Shown: positions 9,622-20,200 of the stretch, piece by piece | How the letters are laid out: every line of letters starts with the position of its first letter | Position numbering within the stretch: position 1 is the first letter of the stretch | Assembly (NCBI GenBank): GCA_903870815.1 | Contig: CAIQEI010000170.1 | Coordinates: forward strand, 1-40,381 | Source of the DNA: an uncultured Verrucomicrobia subdivision 3 bacterium | GTDB taxonomy: Bacteria; Verrucomicrobiota; Verrucomicrobiia; Limisphaerales; UBA11358 | Direction: 5' to 3' | DNA length: 40,381 nt | Notes under the pieces: model-generated | Told to the model about the DNA's origin: nothing | The model's database searches: none | Seen by the model: the letters and a program-made list of their open reading frames with translations, nothing else | Translations under genes and position numbers: made by a program

Positions 9622-10745
9622 GGCTCAAACGCATAGGCCACTATTTCCAACCCATTAAACGCATGATAGCGTAGAAACAATTGTTGCTTGGGAGCGATCT
9701 GTTGCATCAGGAGTGGAATTTCCCACAGATCCGCAGGCTTATGATAGAGGCAGACGGCAATCCTTGGTTGGTTCTTTTTTATCATTTCCGTAGCGCCCAT
9801 CAATGCACTCATCTCGGCACCTTCAATGTCGAACTTTATGAAAGTTGGCGCGAAATGTGGCAAAACGTCATCCAAGGCGACGACTGGAATGGTCACATCA
9901 CCTGTCGACATAACGGCACTTCCTTCTCCTTGTCCCGTTTTAAAACGGCGCATCGCGGTTTTGCTATCGAGTCCGCACGGAAACAAAACCGCTTCGGTGA
10001 TGCCCGCACCGTTGTTTTTTAGCCAGTGGCGTAAGGCGCGAAAATTTTCCAAATCTGGTTCAAATGCCGCGACGGCTTCCAGGTGGAAGCGCCCCAAGGC
10101 CGCCAGGGTGTCGCCAGTGAAGGCGCCCCCGTCAATCAAGCGCACCGGTTCCCGCAAGGGCGGCAGGTCTTCTGGAAAATACTGGTGCGCCCTGTCCGGC
10201 TGGCGAAGCAGCTGCAAGTTCCCGGTCAGCCGCAACTCCACCAGTTGCAGATAGATTTCCCGACTTTTGTCGTCCGCCCACAATTCCAGCCCGCGCCGAA
10301 TGTCGTCAATATGTTGTTCTAAAAATTTCCTGGGTCTGAACCAGAATCGGGATTTTAAGTTTGGAAGCGTTGCCGCCGCGGCGTAATATGGCAGGATATT
10401 TTTGAAGCCATAATGACGGAGTGAATTTTCAATCGCGCCGGTGTCCGTGGCATAATTAAAAACAGCGATCACCACCGGCATCTGGCCAGCCGCTAGCCGC
10501 CGGGCTTCCGGGCCTTCCGGCAGATAACAGGGAACATTTTCAATGCGGCAAATTTTCGCGGCGTTGGCATCAAGAAAGGCCGCTACGTTATAGCCGGCCT
10601 CGCGTAGGACGTGGAGCACGTCGCGCCCGCAGTCGCCCCCGCCGTAAACCACCACCGGCACATCGTTGCCCGGCAGGCTGGGCATGGCCGTTTGTTCAAA
10701 CAGTTGTGTCAACCGGTGAATTGCGGATTCCAGGTTCATCGTCAT
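9618..10745 (-). CDS. FkbM-family methyltransferase with N-terminal Rossmann-like module
   Basis: 375 aa; VVVYGGGDCGRDVLHVLREAGYNVAAFLDANAAK; RLIDGGAFTGDTLAALGRF; PTFIKFDIEGAEMSALMGA (FkbM signature). Confidence 0.85.
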   Translation of the reverse strand: MTMNLESAIHRLTQLFEQTAMPSLPGNDVPVVVYGGGDCGRDVLHVLREAGYNVAAFLDANAAKICRIENVPCYLPEGPEARRLAAGQMPVVIAVFNYATDTGAIENSLRHYGFKNILPYYAAAATLPNLKSRFWFRPRKFLEQHIDDIRRGLELWADDKSREIYLQLVELRLTGNLQLLRQPDRAHQYFPEDLPPLREPVRLIDGGAFTGDTLAALGRFHLEAVAAFEPDLENFRALRHWLKNNGAGITEAVLFPCGLDSKTAMRRFKTGQGEGSAVMSTGDVTIPVVALDDVLPHFAPTFIKFDIEGAEMSALMGATEMIKKNQPRIAVCLYHKPADLWEIPLLMQQIAPKQQLFLRYHAFNGLEIVAYAFEP

Positions 10746-12553
10746 TCCTCCAATAGCGGCACAATCATGGTTTCGCGCAGTTCTTCACGGCTCAGGAACG
10801 GGGCCATGTCTTCCAGCGGCGAGGAAATCATCCGTCCGTCCGGCAGCCGGCGGGAGGTCAGCTTCGGCTCGAACGTCTGGACGCGATCCAGCATCACCTC
10901 ACAAACCTCCGGCCCGGGCGAAGCTAGAACTTGGCGCAAGGCGCCGGCAAAATCCGGGCCTTCCAGCCGGCTTGCCCCCAATCCATAAGCGGCTGCGAGT
11001 TTGACGTGATCCGGGAACGATACGCCGCTCTCGGCGGTCGCGCCAACCTGCAGGCCGAAGAAATTCGACTGCGTCTGCCGGATGGAAAGATAGCCGCCGT
11101 TGTTCAGCACGAACAGTTTCAGCGGCCAGCGATGGTGCGCCACTGTCTGCAATTCCTGGATGTTCATCTGCAGGCTGCCGTCGCCGGCCAGGCAGATCAC
11201 GCGTTTGCCGCCGCGCGCCACCGCCGCCCCGATGGCCGCCGGCAGGTCATGCCCCATCGAGGCGGCGCCCGAATTGGAGAAGAGACGCTGGCCCAGACGG
11301 ATGTTCGCGCACTGGAAGGTCACGATGCACGCCGTGGCGTCGCCGCAGACGATCACGTCGTCCGCCGCCAGTTCTTGGAACAGGACGTGTGCGAAGTGAT
11401 AGGGATTGATTTCCGGACCTTTGCCGATCTGCCGTTCCGGGTGGAATACCGGATACCGCTGCTTGCGTTCGCGGCACCATTTGAGCCAGTCCGCATGGGC
11501 CGCCGGCGGGCGGTACGCGGCCAGTTGGCGCTCCATTTCTTCCAGGAACCGCTTCGCATCGCTGCACACCGGCAGGTCGATTTTCACCATCGGCTTTTCC
11601 AGTTCCGCGCGATCCACATCCACCTGGATTTTGAAGGCCTCCCTGGCGAAGAAGCCCCAGTTGTAGCTGACTTGCCGGATGTTCAGCCGCGAACCGATCA
11701 CAAGTACCAGATCGCTGTTCTGCACCGTGAAGTTTCCCGGCCGGTCGCCGATGCTGCCGGGACGGCCGCAGAACAGCGGGTGGTCCGTGGCAATCGTGTC
11801 ATGCGTCCATGCCGTGGTCACCGGGATGCCCAGCCGGTCAATGACGCGCTGGAAAATGTCCACCGCCCCGGCGATGCGCACCCCGCTGCCTGCCAGCATG
11901 ACCGGGCGCTGGGCGGCGGCGATTTTCGCGATGATGTCGCGGCACAGCGCCGGGAGCCGGGCCTCGTCGGAATCCTGCTTGTCTTCGGCGGGGTCGTAGG
12001 CGGCAAGCTGCTCGGGATCAATCTGCGCCCCTTGCACATCCACCGGGATGTCGAGCCAGCACGGGCCCGGGCGGCCGGTGGTCGCCAGGTGCAGCGCGCG
12101 TTCGAGATGATAGCGGATGGATTGCGGGTCCGTCACGGTGACGGCGTATTTTGTCAGGTTTTTCACCATGGCCACGATGTCCACTTCCTGATCCCCAAGC
12201 TGCCGCAATTTGCCGGTGAGTCCGTGGGTGGCCAGTAGCGTTTCGCGTTTCACCTGGCCGGAAAGCACGAGCATGGGAATCGAATCGGTGAACGCGCCGA
12301 AGACGCCGTTGAGCGCGTTAACGCCGCCGGGACCGGCGGTGACATTGACCACTCCGATCCGTCCCGTCACCCGGGCATAGCCTTCCGCCGCCATGGCGCT
12401 GGCCTGTTCGTGGTGGTTGCAGATGTAGTGGAAACGCTGCTCGCGCCCGATGGCGTCGTTGAGATGCATGGCCCCGCCGCCCGTGACCAGGAAAACCTGG
12501 CGGACGCCGTGGTCGGCCAGATAATGAGCAATGTAGTCGGAAAGTTTGATCAC
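10742..12553 (-). CDS. Thiamine diphosphate-binding enzyme (acetolactate synthase-like large subunit)
   Basis: 603 aa; HHEQASAMAAEGYARVTGRIGVVNVTAGPGGVNALNGVFGAFTDSIPMLVLSGQ; GDGSLQMNIQELQTVAHHRWPLKLFVLNN (ThDP motif). Confidence 0.93.
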   Translation of the reverse strand: MIKLSDYIAHYLADHGVRQVFLVTGGGAMHLNDAIGREQRFHYICNHHEQASAMAAEGYARVTGRIGVVNVTAGPGGVNALNGVFGAFTDSIPMLVLSGQVKRETLLATHGLTGKLRQLGDQEVDIVAMVKNLTKYAVTVTDPQSIRYHLERALHLATTGRPGPCWLDIPVDVQGAQIDPEQLAAYDPAEDKQDSDEARLPALCRDIIAKIAAAQRPVMLAGSGVRIAGAVDIFQRVIDRLGIPVTTAWTHDTIATDHPLFCGRPGSIGDRPGNFTVQNSDLVLVIGSRLNIRQVSYNWGFFAREAFKIQVDVDRAELEKPMVKIDLPVCSDAKRFLEEMERQLAAYRPPAAHADWLKWCRERKQRYPVFHPERQIGKGPEINPYHFAHVLFQELAADDVIVCGDATACIVTFQCANIRLGQRLFSNSGAASMGHDLPAAIGAAVARGGKRVICLAGDGSLQMNIQELQTVAHHRWPLKLFVLNNGGYLSIRQTQSNFFGLQVGATAESGVSFPDHVKLAAAYGLGASRLEGPDFAGALRQVLASPGPEVCEVMLDRVQTFEPKLTSRRLPDGRMISSPLEDMAPFLSREELRETMIVPLLEE

Positions 12554-12581
12554 GGTATTCAGGGTTGGCTTGCGTTCGGGG

Positions 12582-13778
12582 TTATTGCAGAAACACGATG
12601 GGGTTGGAAAGCTTCATCTTGTCGCGGATGTTTGATGCAATCGCTTCTTGATGGAGCATGGAGGTGATGATGATGGGCTGGGTCAGGCCGCGAATTTTTT
12701 CCGGCGGGAGGATGGGTGAACCGCGGAGAACCTTGCCGTGGTTGATGGGATTGCCATCCACGAAAGCCGCGATCCGCGCCTGGCCCAGGGAGGTTTCGAC
12801 CAATAATTTTAACGCCAGCTGGCCCGTGCCCCAGACGATGACTTCGGGCGAGGTCTTTAGCGTTTGTTGCAGCCGCGCTTCGATTTTGTCCATGATGGTT
12901 TGCGAGCGCGCTATGTAGTCCAGGATGGTTTCCTTCAAAGCGGTGTCTTTGATGATGTCCTCCCGTGGCTCGGCGTTTCGGCTTTTCGCGGCCAGCACAT
13001 AGGTTGCCGGATAGGGCATGCCGGGTGCCGAGAACACGGTCTTGCTGCCTTTGGCTTTGAGCTCCCAGCCGCAAAGCTTTAGCAGTTGGGCCAGGCTGTG
13101 CGCGGAAAAATGATTGATATGCTCCGTGTTGAAATCTTGAAACGGCGCGGCCACCAGTTCGGCATAGCGCATGGCGTCCGGAACTTCAATGTAGGCCAGG
13201 CCGCCCGGGACGGTGATTTGGGCCAGCTGTTCAATGGCGGGCCGCACCGCCTGCACATGCTCCAGCACATGGGAGAGGATCACCACGTCACATTTGCCGA
13301 GGCGCGCGGGCAGTGAAAAAAGCGAGCCTTCCCAGGCTTCAACGCCGAGCGCCTCGGTGGTGGCCACGCAGGCGGGCGATGGGTCGAGGCCAACCAGGTT
13401 CGTGTAGCCCATCGCCTTCAATGCCTTCAGCAGTCCGCCGTTGGCACAGCCGAGATCCAGGATCCGCGCCTTGCGATCCGGGACTTGCTCAGCCAGATAG
13501 GCTGCCACCTGGATGAGGCGGTCGGCATCCGCCGCCGATTCGCCGCCGCCCGAGGAGGTCTGCCGGTCCTCGTATTTGGAAAACCGCGCGTAGAATGCGT
13601 CATAGTCATCCTGGGTGACCGCTGTGTCGGCGAATATAAACCCGCAAGTCTGGCAGCCGACTACGTCATAGCCCCGGGCCAGCGGGTGACCTTCCGGCAA
13701 TACAAACTGTTGTGACCGGAGCAAATCACAATCCTTGCTTTCACAGACGGGGCAGCCGCGAACGGATGTTTTTTTCAT
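12582..13778 (-). CDS. Class I SAM methyltransferase with N-terminal zinc-binding and C-terminal C-methyltransferase-like domain
   Basis: 398 aa; CPVCESKDCDLL...VGCQTCGFIFAD (4 Cys), ARILDLGCANGGLLKAL, C-terminal VIVWGTGQLALKLLVETSLGQARIAAFVDGNPINHG. Confidence 0.87.
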   Translation of the reverse strand: MKKTSVRGCPVCESKDCDLLRSQQFVLPEGHPLARGYDVVGCQTCGFIFADTAVTQDDYDAFYARFSKYEDRQTSSGGGESAADADRLIQVAAYLAEQVPDRKARILDLGCANGGLLKALKAMGYTNLVGLDPSPACVATTEALGVEAWEGSLFSLPARLGKCDVVILSHVLEHVQAVRPAIEQLAQITVPGGLAYIEVPDAMRYAELVAAPFQDFNTEHINHFSAHSLAQLLKLCGWELKAKGSKTVFSAPGMPYPATYVLAAKSRNAEPREDIIKDTALKETILDYIARSQTIMDKIEARLQQTLKTSPEVIVWGTGQLALKLLVETSLGQARIAAFVDGNPINHGKVLRGSPILPPEKIRGLTQPIIITSMLHQEAIASNIRDKMKLSNPIVFLQ

Positions 13779-13892
13779 GCATTAAAATTGAAGCGGCCAA
13801 GATAGTCGGTTGAAATTTCTCGGCAATCCTAAAGCGCGCGCCGCGCGGGTTTCATCCTCGTGGGACGGCCCGGTGCGGCCGGCAAAATGGCG

Positions 13893-15125
13893 TCAAGTAG
13901 TCCCGGGGGTTTCTCGCCGGGTGGCGAGCCACCAGACGAAAAATAAAAGCCCCAACGCCAGGCCGGCCGTGGTCGGCATGACGCGCAATAGTTCGTCCGG
14001 TGATTTGCCCAGGCACAGGAGCGTGACCCAGTAGGCCAGCCCTAGGCCGCCGTATAGCAGTGCGATCTTGAGCCAGCGGCTGGCCAGCGCCCAGGTGGCA
14101 AACGCCTGCAGCAGCCCGACGAATACCATGGTGATTGATAGGGGAATTATCATGCTGGCGGCTTCTGGCGTGTTTCGGCCCAAAAGTTTCAGGCAGAACG
14201 ACCGCAAAACGATCAGCGCAATGGCTCCGCCAATCAGGCCGGCGGCATAAAGTCCCAGCAGTTTGAATTGTTCCCGCCGGCCGTGCCCGGCCTGGCTGCC
14301 GGAACGGTGGGTGAAGAGCACGATGAGCAGCGGACTCACGGTCATGGGCAGCGCCACGGCCAGCCGCTCGGCGGCGGCGTAGGCGTCGCGTGCCGCCGGG
14401 GAAAAATATCTTTGCGCCACTAGCTGGTCGCCCTGCATGAAAAAATAGCCGCCGCCGATGCAGGCCGCGCTCACGATAAAAAACTGGACGAACTCGCGGT
14501 TCCACGGCGAGGTCGCCGCGCCGCGCGGCGCCAGCTCTTTTTTCCAGAAGAGCAGGACCAGATTGGACAGCACCATGAAGACCGACGCCAGCACCGCCGT
14601 TTCCGCCACGGGATATCGGGTCACCAGGACGCCGCAGAACGCCAGCCGCAGGCACACCCCCAGCAGGCTGATGAAGGCGAGCCGCTTGAACCACGCCAGT
14701 CCCTGGCACAGCGCGACGGCAAACGACCCCCACAGCCCGGCCAGCACGCACAGCAGCGCCGCGAGCATAAGGCTGGTCCGCGGGAAGTTGAAAAATACGC
14801 TCAATGGTTTCACCAGCAGGACGGCGAAGACTGAGCCGGCCACGGTCAGATGAAAAAGGGATCTCCGGCAGCCTGCCAGCAAGCCTTGCAGCCGGGCGTC
14901 GTCGCCGCTGGATTTGAACCGCGCGATGTAGTGGGTGACGGCCGTGGTGGCGATGGCCAGCGGCAACCCGAGAAATCCGGCAAAGCCGATGGTGTTGTTG
15001 GCCAGGCCGTATTCGCCGTCATGCGCCAGGTGCCGGCCGATGATGGCCTGAAAGGCGTATCCGCCCAGCCCGGATAACACGCTAACGGCGGACAAGATGA
15101 TGCCGCTTCGCCAGAGTTTGTTCAT
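13893..15125 (-). CDS. Polysaccharide flippase-like multi-TM protein (Wzx/MATE-like)
   Basis: 410 aa, many hydrophobic segments, GLGGYAFQAIIGRHLAHDGEYGLANN; located among GT genes. Confidence 0.8.
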   Translation of the reverse strand: MNKLWRSGIILSAVSVLSGLGGYAFQAIIGRHLAHDGEYGLANNTIGFAGFLGLPLAIATTAVTHYIARFKSSGDDARLQGLLAGCRRSLFHLTVAGSVFAVLLVKPLSVFFNFPRTSLMLAALLCVLAGLWGSFAVALCQGLAWFKRLAFISLLGVCLRLAFCGVLVTRYPVAETAVLASVFMVLSNLVLLFWKKELAPRGAATSPWNREFVQFFIVSAACIGGGYFFMQGDQLVAQRYFSPAARDAYAAAERLAVALPMTVSPLLIVLFTHRSGSQAGHGRREQFKLLGLYAAGLIGGAIALIVLRSFCLKLLGRNTPEAASMIIPLSITMVFVGLLQAFATWALASRWLKIALLYGGLGLAYWVTLLCLGKSPDELLRVMPTTAGLALGLLFFVWWLATRRETPGTT

Positions 15126-15217
15126 GGGCCAACCCTTCTCATGCTGATTGTATTATTTTCAACCAGACCGACACGTAAACATCTCATGCTGGATCGCTGT
15201 CCGAGCGACATTAATTT

Positions 15218-15276
15218 CCCCTTATCCGCCCTGCGGACACCTTCTCCCCCACGGGGGAGAAGGCCGGGATGAGGGG
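15218..15276. repeat. Structured intergenic element: strong hairpin inside an outer stem
   Basis: ccttctccccc-ac-gggggagaagg (15240-15263), tccgc-cct-gcgga (15225-15237), outer arms ccccttatc/gatgagggg. Confidence 0.7.
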
Positions 15277-15351
15277 GCAATTTGTAGCAATCTGAACTCA
15301 TTTTATTGAGACTTGCAAAATAGAGTGACATGAATTTGGCGCGAGCGGAGC

Positions 15352-15445
15352 GCGGCGTTCACGCCGCTTCAGTGTTAAAAATGCAGACGGGCTGGGCTTT
15401 CCACGTAACTTGTGTTTCTGGTCGTTGATGCGGCGTGAACGCCGC
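15352..15445. repeat. Inverted pair of REP-like near-palindromes
   Basis: gcggcgttcacgccgc (15352-15367) and its exact reverse complement gcggcgtgaacgccgc (15430-15445). Confidence 0.75.
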
Positions 15446-15530
15446 TCTCCATCACCGTATTGTGCCGGTCCCAATCGTATTACGCCCAGCCGGATGGCGG
15501 GCGCCCAGCCGGCGGCGGACGAAATAGCCT

Positions 15531-16541
15531 TCATTTCAGCGTCTGGTTCACATGCAGGTCGGCGATCAGCGCTTTGTCCCGGCCGCGCCGTTGGTAAGTG
15601 AACACCCCCCACGTATTGCCCAGCACACTGGCGAGGCAGGCGGGCACATGCCAGAGCCAGCGCGCGTCGCCATCGCGGATGATTCCGCGCAGCGTGTGCC
15701 AGAGCGGGCCGGCGAAGGTGACGCAGTACACCGCCGCCAGCCACAACGGCACCGGCGGTTGTTCCTTCATCCAGTTCACCGGCATTTCCTCCTGCACGCG
15801 CAGAAAATGTACCGTGGCGCGGCGGCGCTTTTGCACGAATTTCCAGAGCGTCTGGACGTAATAATGATGGACGCCGCGGCCGTGAATCCGCAGCCATTCG
15901 CGCTGGCCGTTTTTCATCAGAAACATTGCGATGTGCGTGTCTTGGAATTTCTCGTCCGCCTGGACCGATTGCAGGTCGGCGCGGCGATAGACAAACCCGT
16001 TTGCGCCCAGCGGATAGGAAAGCGTCCCGTCCGGCAGCCGCCAGCGTTCAACCTCGCCGGCGCGCGCCACCGGCCGAGGGTTGGCGCTCATCAGCCAGCA
16101 GATCGGGTCGCTGATATGCAGCCGCGCGGTGAGGTAGGCGCAGAACGAACTCATTTTCGGCGACGGCAGATAATAGCTCTCCACGCCGAGCGCCTGCGGA
16201 TTCGCCGCCAGCGCCTGGATGGCTAGCCGAAGGTAATCGGGATGGGTGATTTCGTTGTCCGAATCCACGAAAACGATGTATTCGCCGGTGGCATGCTGGA
16301 GGGCGAGCCGTTTGCCTTCCTCCATGTTCTTGCCGTTGTCATCCAGGATGACCGCGCCGAATTTTTTCCCGATTTCGCGCGTCCGGTCGGTCGAATGCGC
16401 ATCGGCCATGATGATTTCAATATTTGCGCGCGGATAATCCTGGCGGACGATGGAAGCCAGGCAGTTATCCAAAATGGGCTCCACGTTCAGCGTCGGAATG
16501 ATGAAGCTGACCAGCGGGAAATTTTCCGGGGTGAACGTCAT
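15531..16541 (-). CDS. Glycosyltransferase family 2
   Basis: 336 aa; LVSFIIPTLNVEPILDNCLASIVRQDYPRANIEIIMADAHSTDRT...VFVDSDNEI. Confidence 0.9.
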   Translation of the reverse strand: MTFTPENFPLVSFIIPTLNVEPILDNCLASIVRQDYPRANIEIIMADAHSTDRTREIGKKFGAVILDDNGKNMEEGKRLALQHATGEYIVFVDSDNEITHPDYLRLAIQALAANPQALGVESYYLPSPKMSSFCAYLTARLHISDPICWLMSANPRPVARAGEVERWRLPDGTLSYPLGANGFVYRRADLQSVQADEKFQDTHIAMFLMKNGQREWLRIHGRGVHHYYVQTLWKFVQKRRRATVHFLRVQEEMPVNWMKEQPPVPLWLAAVYCVTFAGPLWHTLRGIIRDGDARWLWHVPACLASVLGNTWGVFTYQRRGRDKALIADLHVNQTLK

Positions 16542-17202
16542 GAAAAATTTTGATTCAGCCGGGCGTTGCCGCGGCGCTCGGCTTCAAACCCGGAGCCAAT
16601 TGCCCCATCCGGTCGCACCACTCCCCCGCTGGTCGCTGGTCGGGAATGCGCCGCCGGGGGCCGCGATTTATTTACAATGTGGTTTTGGTTTCCCATAGAT
16701 GGGTGTCGGCCGGAGCATAATCACAATCCGATCATCCGGCAAATAAATCCAACGATTCGCATTGCTCACGACTCAGTTCTAAACAACGCGGTCAGCCGCC
16801 GCCGCCCGGACGCTTCGCAAATAACCAGTGGCGATCGCCAACGCGGAGCGTCTGGACTGCGGTTGCTTTAGCACCGCTGTGGTGGCAGCTGAACGCTGCG
16901 CTGGAAGCTGGGCTGGCGGGGAAGGCCTGCGCTACTTAAGCTGCGGCTTCGTCGCCAAAAACGCGGGTCCAATTTGAGGCCTAAACTTTCTGATGGCATT
17001 CCTTTGAAGCCTGCCGGGCCTCAACAAATCCACTGATGTCAGTCATTAAAGGGTATTTGATTTTATATGGAATAAAAAATGTTAAAAATGGGTGTTGACA
17101 GGTTTTCTTATAGCGATAAACCTAAAACACTTTAAAAGTTGCTGCTGCAACTGGGCAATAGAAAATAGACAAAGATCACTTCTGGGGAATCTCTATAAAA
17201 AC

Positions 17203-20200
17203 ATGAAAACCGCTCTCTCGCTCTTCGCCACCTTTGTTCTCGCGTTTCAGCTGCCGGCACAAGTCACATTTGCGCCCGCCACAAACTACCTGCCGGGCGG
17301 AACTCCGACCGCGGTTGTAACGGCGGACATGAACGGCGATGGCAAGGTTGATCTTATTTGCAACTCGGCGAATAATATTGTCTCCGTGTTGACCAATGAC
17401 GGCAGTGGTGGATTTGTGGTTGCCGGCACCTATGCCCAGCCGCCCACACGTTCGATCACGGCCGCCGATATCAACGGAGATGGAAAACCTGATTTGATTT
17501 GCGCCGATTTTTATTTAGGCACTATCACAGTATCGACGAATGATGGGATCGGAGGCTTGGTGGTTGCGGGTAATTATGCCGTGGGGAACACTCCTTATTC
17601 CGTCGCCGCTGCCGACGTAAATGGAGACGGCAAAGTAGATCTGGTCGATGTCAATTTTAACGATAACACCCTTTCTGTCCTGACCAATACCGGCACCGGC
17701 AATTTCGTGACGGCTGGCACTTATGCGGTGGGCGTACAGCCTTCAATGGTCACTACCGCGGATGTGAACGGGGATGGCAAAGCGGATTTAATCAGCGCGA
17801 ATTGGGGGGGTGGCACACTTTCAGTATTGACGAATGATGGCAGCGGTGGCTTTGTAACGGCCAGCACTTATGGCGTGGGTGCAGGACCCATTTGGGTTGC
17901 GGCGGCGGATGTCAACGGGGATGGCAAAGTGGATTTGATCAGCGCCGATTTTTATTCAAATACCATGACCGTGCTGACGAACAATGGCAACGGTGGTTTT
18001 TTGACCGCCAGCCATTATGCTGTGGGGTCAGGGCCATTTTCTATTGCGGCTGCCGATGTGAATGGGGACGGCAAGGTGGATTTAATCTGCGCAAATTCGG
18101 GTGATGGCACGCTTTCGGTGCTGACCAACGACGGCAGCGGTGGCTTTGCAGCCGCTGGCACGTTGGCCGTGGGCAGCGGGCCTGAATGGTTGGCGGCGGC
18201 GGATCTGAACGGGGATGGCAAAGTGGATTTGGTCAGCGCCAATATCAACGGCTCTGGACTCTCGGTGTTGTTGAACAAAACCGCGGTGCTGCCGGTCGGA
18301 ACGGTGCCGACCACCAACGGCATGTTGGTGGATATTGATTTTGGAGCCGGGCCGCTCAATGGCGGTGTCAGTGCTAAGACCGGCTTTGCGGCTATCGGTC
18401 AGAACACGAATGATTTTTGGAATTACTATACCCGCGACGACGGAGCGGGTGGCTTCCGCACTTCTGGCAGTCTTGCCAATTTGCAGGCGGCCGGCGGGGT
18501 GGGGACGGCCGTGGGGATGAGCGTGTCGGATGCGCCGGGGGCGTGGGGCGATGCTTCGGGCGACCCGATGTATGGAACTTATATTTATCCGCTGGACGGC
18601 GGAAACAACGTGGTGACATTTACAAACCTGCCGGCGGGGCAGTATGACGTGCTGGTGTATTCGCCCGACGGGAACTCGGAGGTGACGGTGGGTGGGACGA
18701 GCTATGGTGTGAAGACTTCCTACGATTATGCGCCGACCAGCGTGCCGGTGTGGACGGAAGGGTTGCAATATGCGCGGTGGCGGAATGTGTCGGTTGGGGC
18801 GGGACAGCCGCTGATGCTTGCGCTGCATCCGAACACGCAAGGCAAGGAGTTCCTGGCCGGGTTGCAGATTTTGGGTGGCGGGCCGACGCCGCCGGTGATA
18901 ACGCAACAACCGCAGAGCCAGACGAATATCGTGGGAGGGTCGGCAAGCTTTGACGTCACGGTCAGCGGGACGGCACCGTTGAGCTACCAGTGGAATCTCA
19001 ACGGTACGAACATCGTTGGGGCTACCAACGCCACCTTGACCTTGAACCCCCTCCAGTTGACTCAGGCGGGTAATTATTCCGTGCTGGTGAGCAATCTCGT
19101 CGGTTCAACCAACAGTGCGGTGGCAATATTGGCGTTCAGTTTGCTTGGCTGCACCCCGCCGCCCGCCGGGATCGTTGCCTGGTGGCCGGCAGAGGGGAAT
19201 GTCAACGACAACGCAGGCGCCAACAATGGGACTTTGCTGAATGGGGCAAGTTTTGCTGCGGGTGAGGTGGGGCAGGCGTTTTTGTTTGGCACCCCTGATG
19301 CCGGCGTGAAAATCCCGGCTAATCCAACGCTGGATGTTGGCTTGGGCGGTGGGTTCACGCTCGAAGGCTGGATAAACCCATCCACCCTCGCCTCCCGTGG
19401 CTATATCGCCGAGTGGAATAATGGCGACACCAACCTGGTCGTGCCCTATGGCGTGCAGTTAGAAATATTGTCCCCCGGCGAACTGGGTTTGGGTGCGGGC
19501 AATCTCTTCTCGGACGTGCATGGGGTGGACGGAAATGTGCATTGGATCATGGCTCCGGGCGGGACCATCACGGCGAACACGTTTCAGCACGTGGCGGTGA
19601 CCTACGACAAGGGCAGCGGGGTGGCTACACTTTATTGCAACGGGGCGATCGTGGCACAACAGTACCTGGGCAGTTTCACGCCGTTGACATCGTCTGATTT
19701 TTACATTGGCCGGCGGCCTGCCGGGGTGGGCTCGGTGGGCTCGTTTTCGGGCAGCATTGATGAATTCAGTGTTTACAACCGCGCCCTGTCATCAGCGGAA
19801 ATTCAATCCATTTATAATTCTGGTAACGCGGGCAAATGTTACACGCCGGTGGCGCCGGTGATCACGACCCAACCGCAGGACCAGACCAATCTGGTGGGTG
19901 GGTCGGCAAGCTTTACCGTTATGGCCAGTGGGACGGCACCGTTGAGCTACCAGTGGAACTTCAATGGAACGAACATCGCCGGAGCCACCAACGCAACCCT
20001 GACCTTGAACAACCTCCCGTTGACCCTGGCGGGTAATTACGAAGTAGTGGTGGCCGATCCGCTCGGTAGCGTTACTAGCAGTCCGGCCATGCTGGATGTA
20101 CAGATTGGCTTTGCGCAAGTCTCATTCGCTCCCGCCACAAACTACCCGGTGGGTGGGATATCGACAGCGGTCGTGACTGCGGACATGAACGGGGATGGCA

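Noticed and set aside
10931-12238. 435-aa plus-strand ORF opposite the ThDP enzyme gene
   Set aside because: Antisense shadow ORF of a high-GC gene; composition (Arg/His/Ala/Gly-rich, no domain pattern) is artefactual, while the minus strand encodes a clear full-length enzyme.
17095-17123. Possible sigma70-type promoter (ttgaca at 17095)
   Set aside because: No convincing -10 box at 16-18 bp spacing.
17092-17202. Upstream extension of the giant ORF (MLTGFLIAINLKHFKSCCCNW...)
   Set aside because: The in-frame ATG at 17203 gives a classic signal peptide; the extension is upstream AT-rich leader translated by chance.
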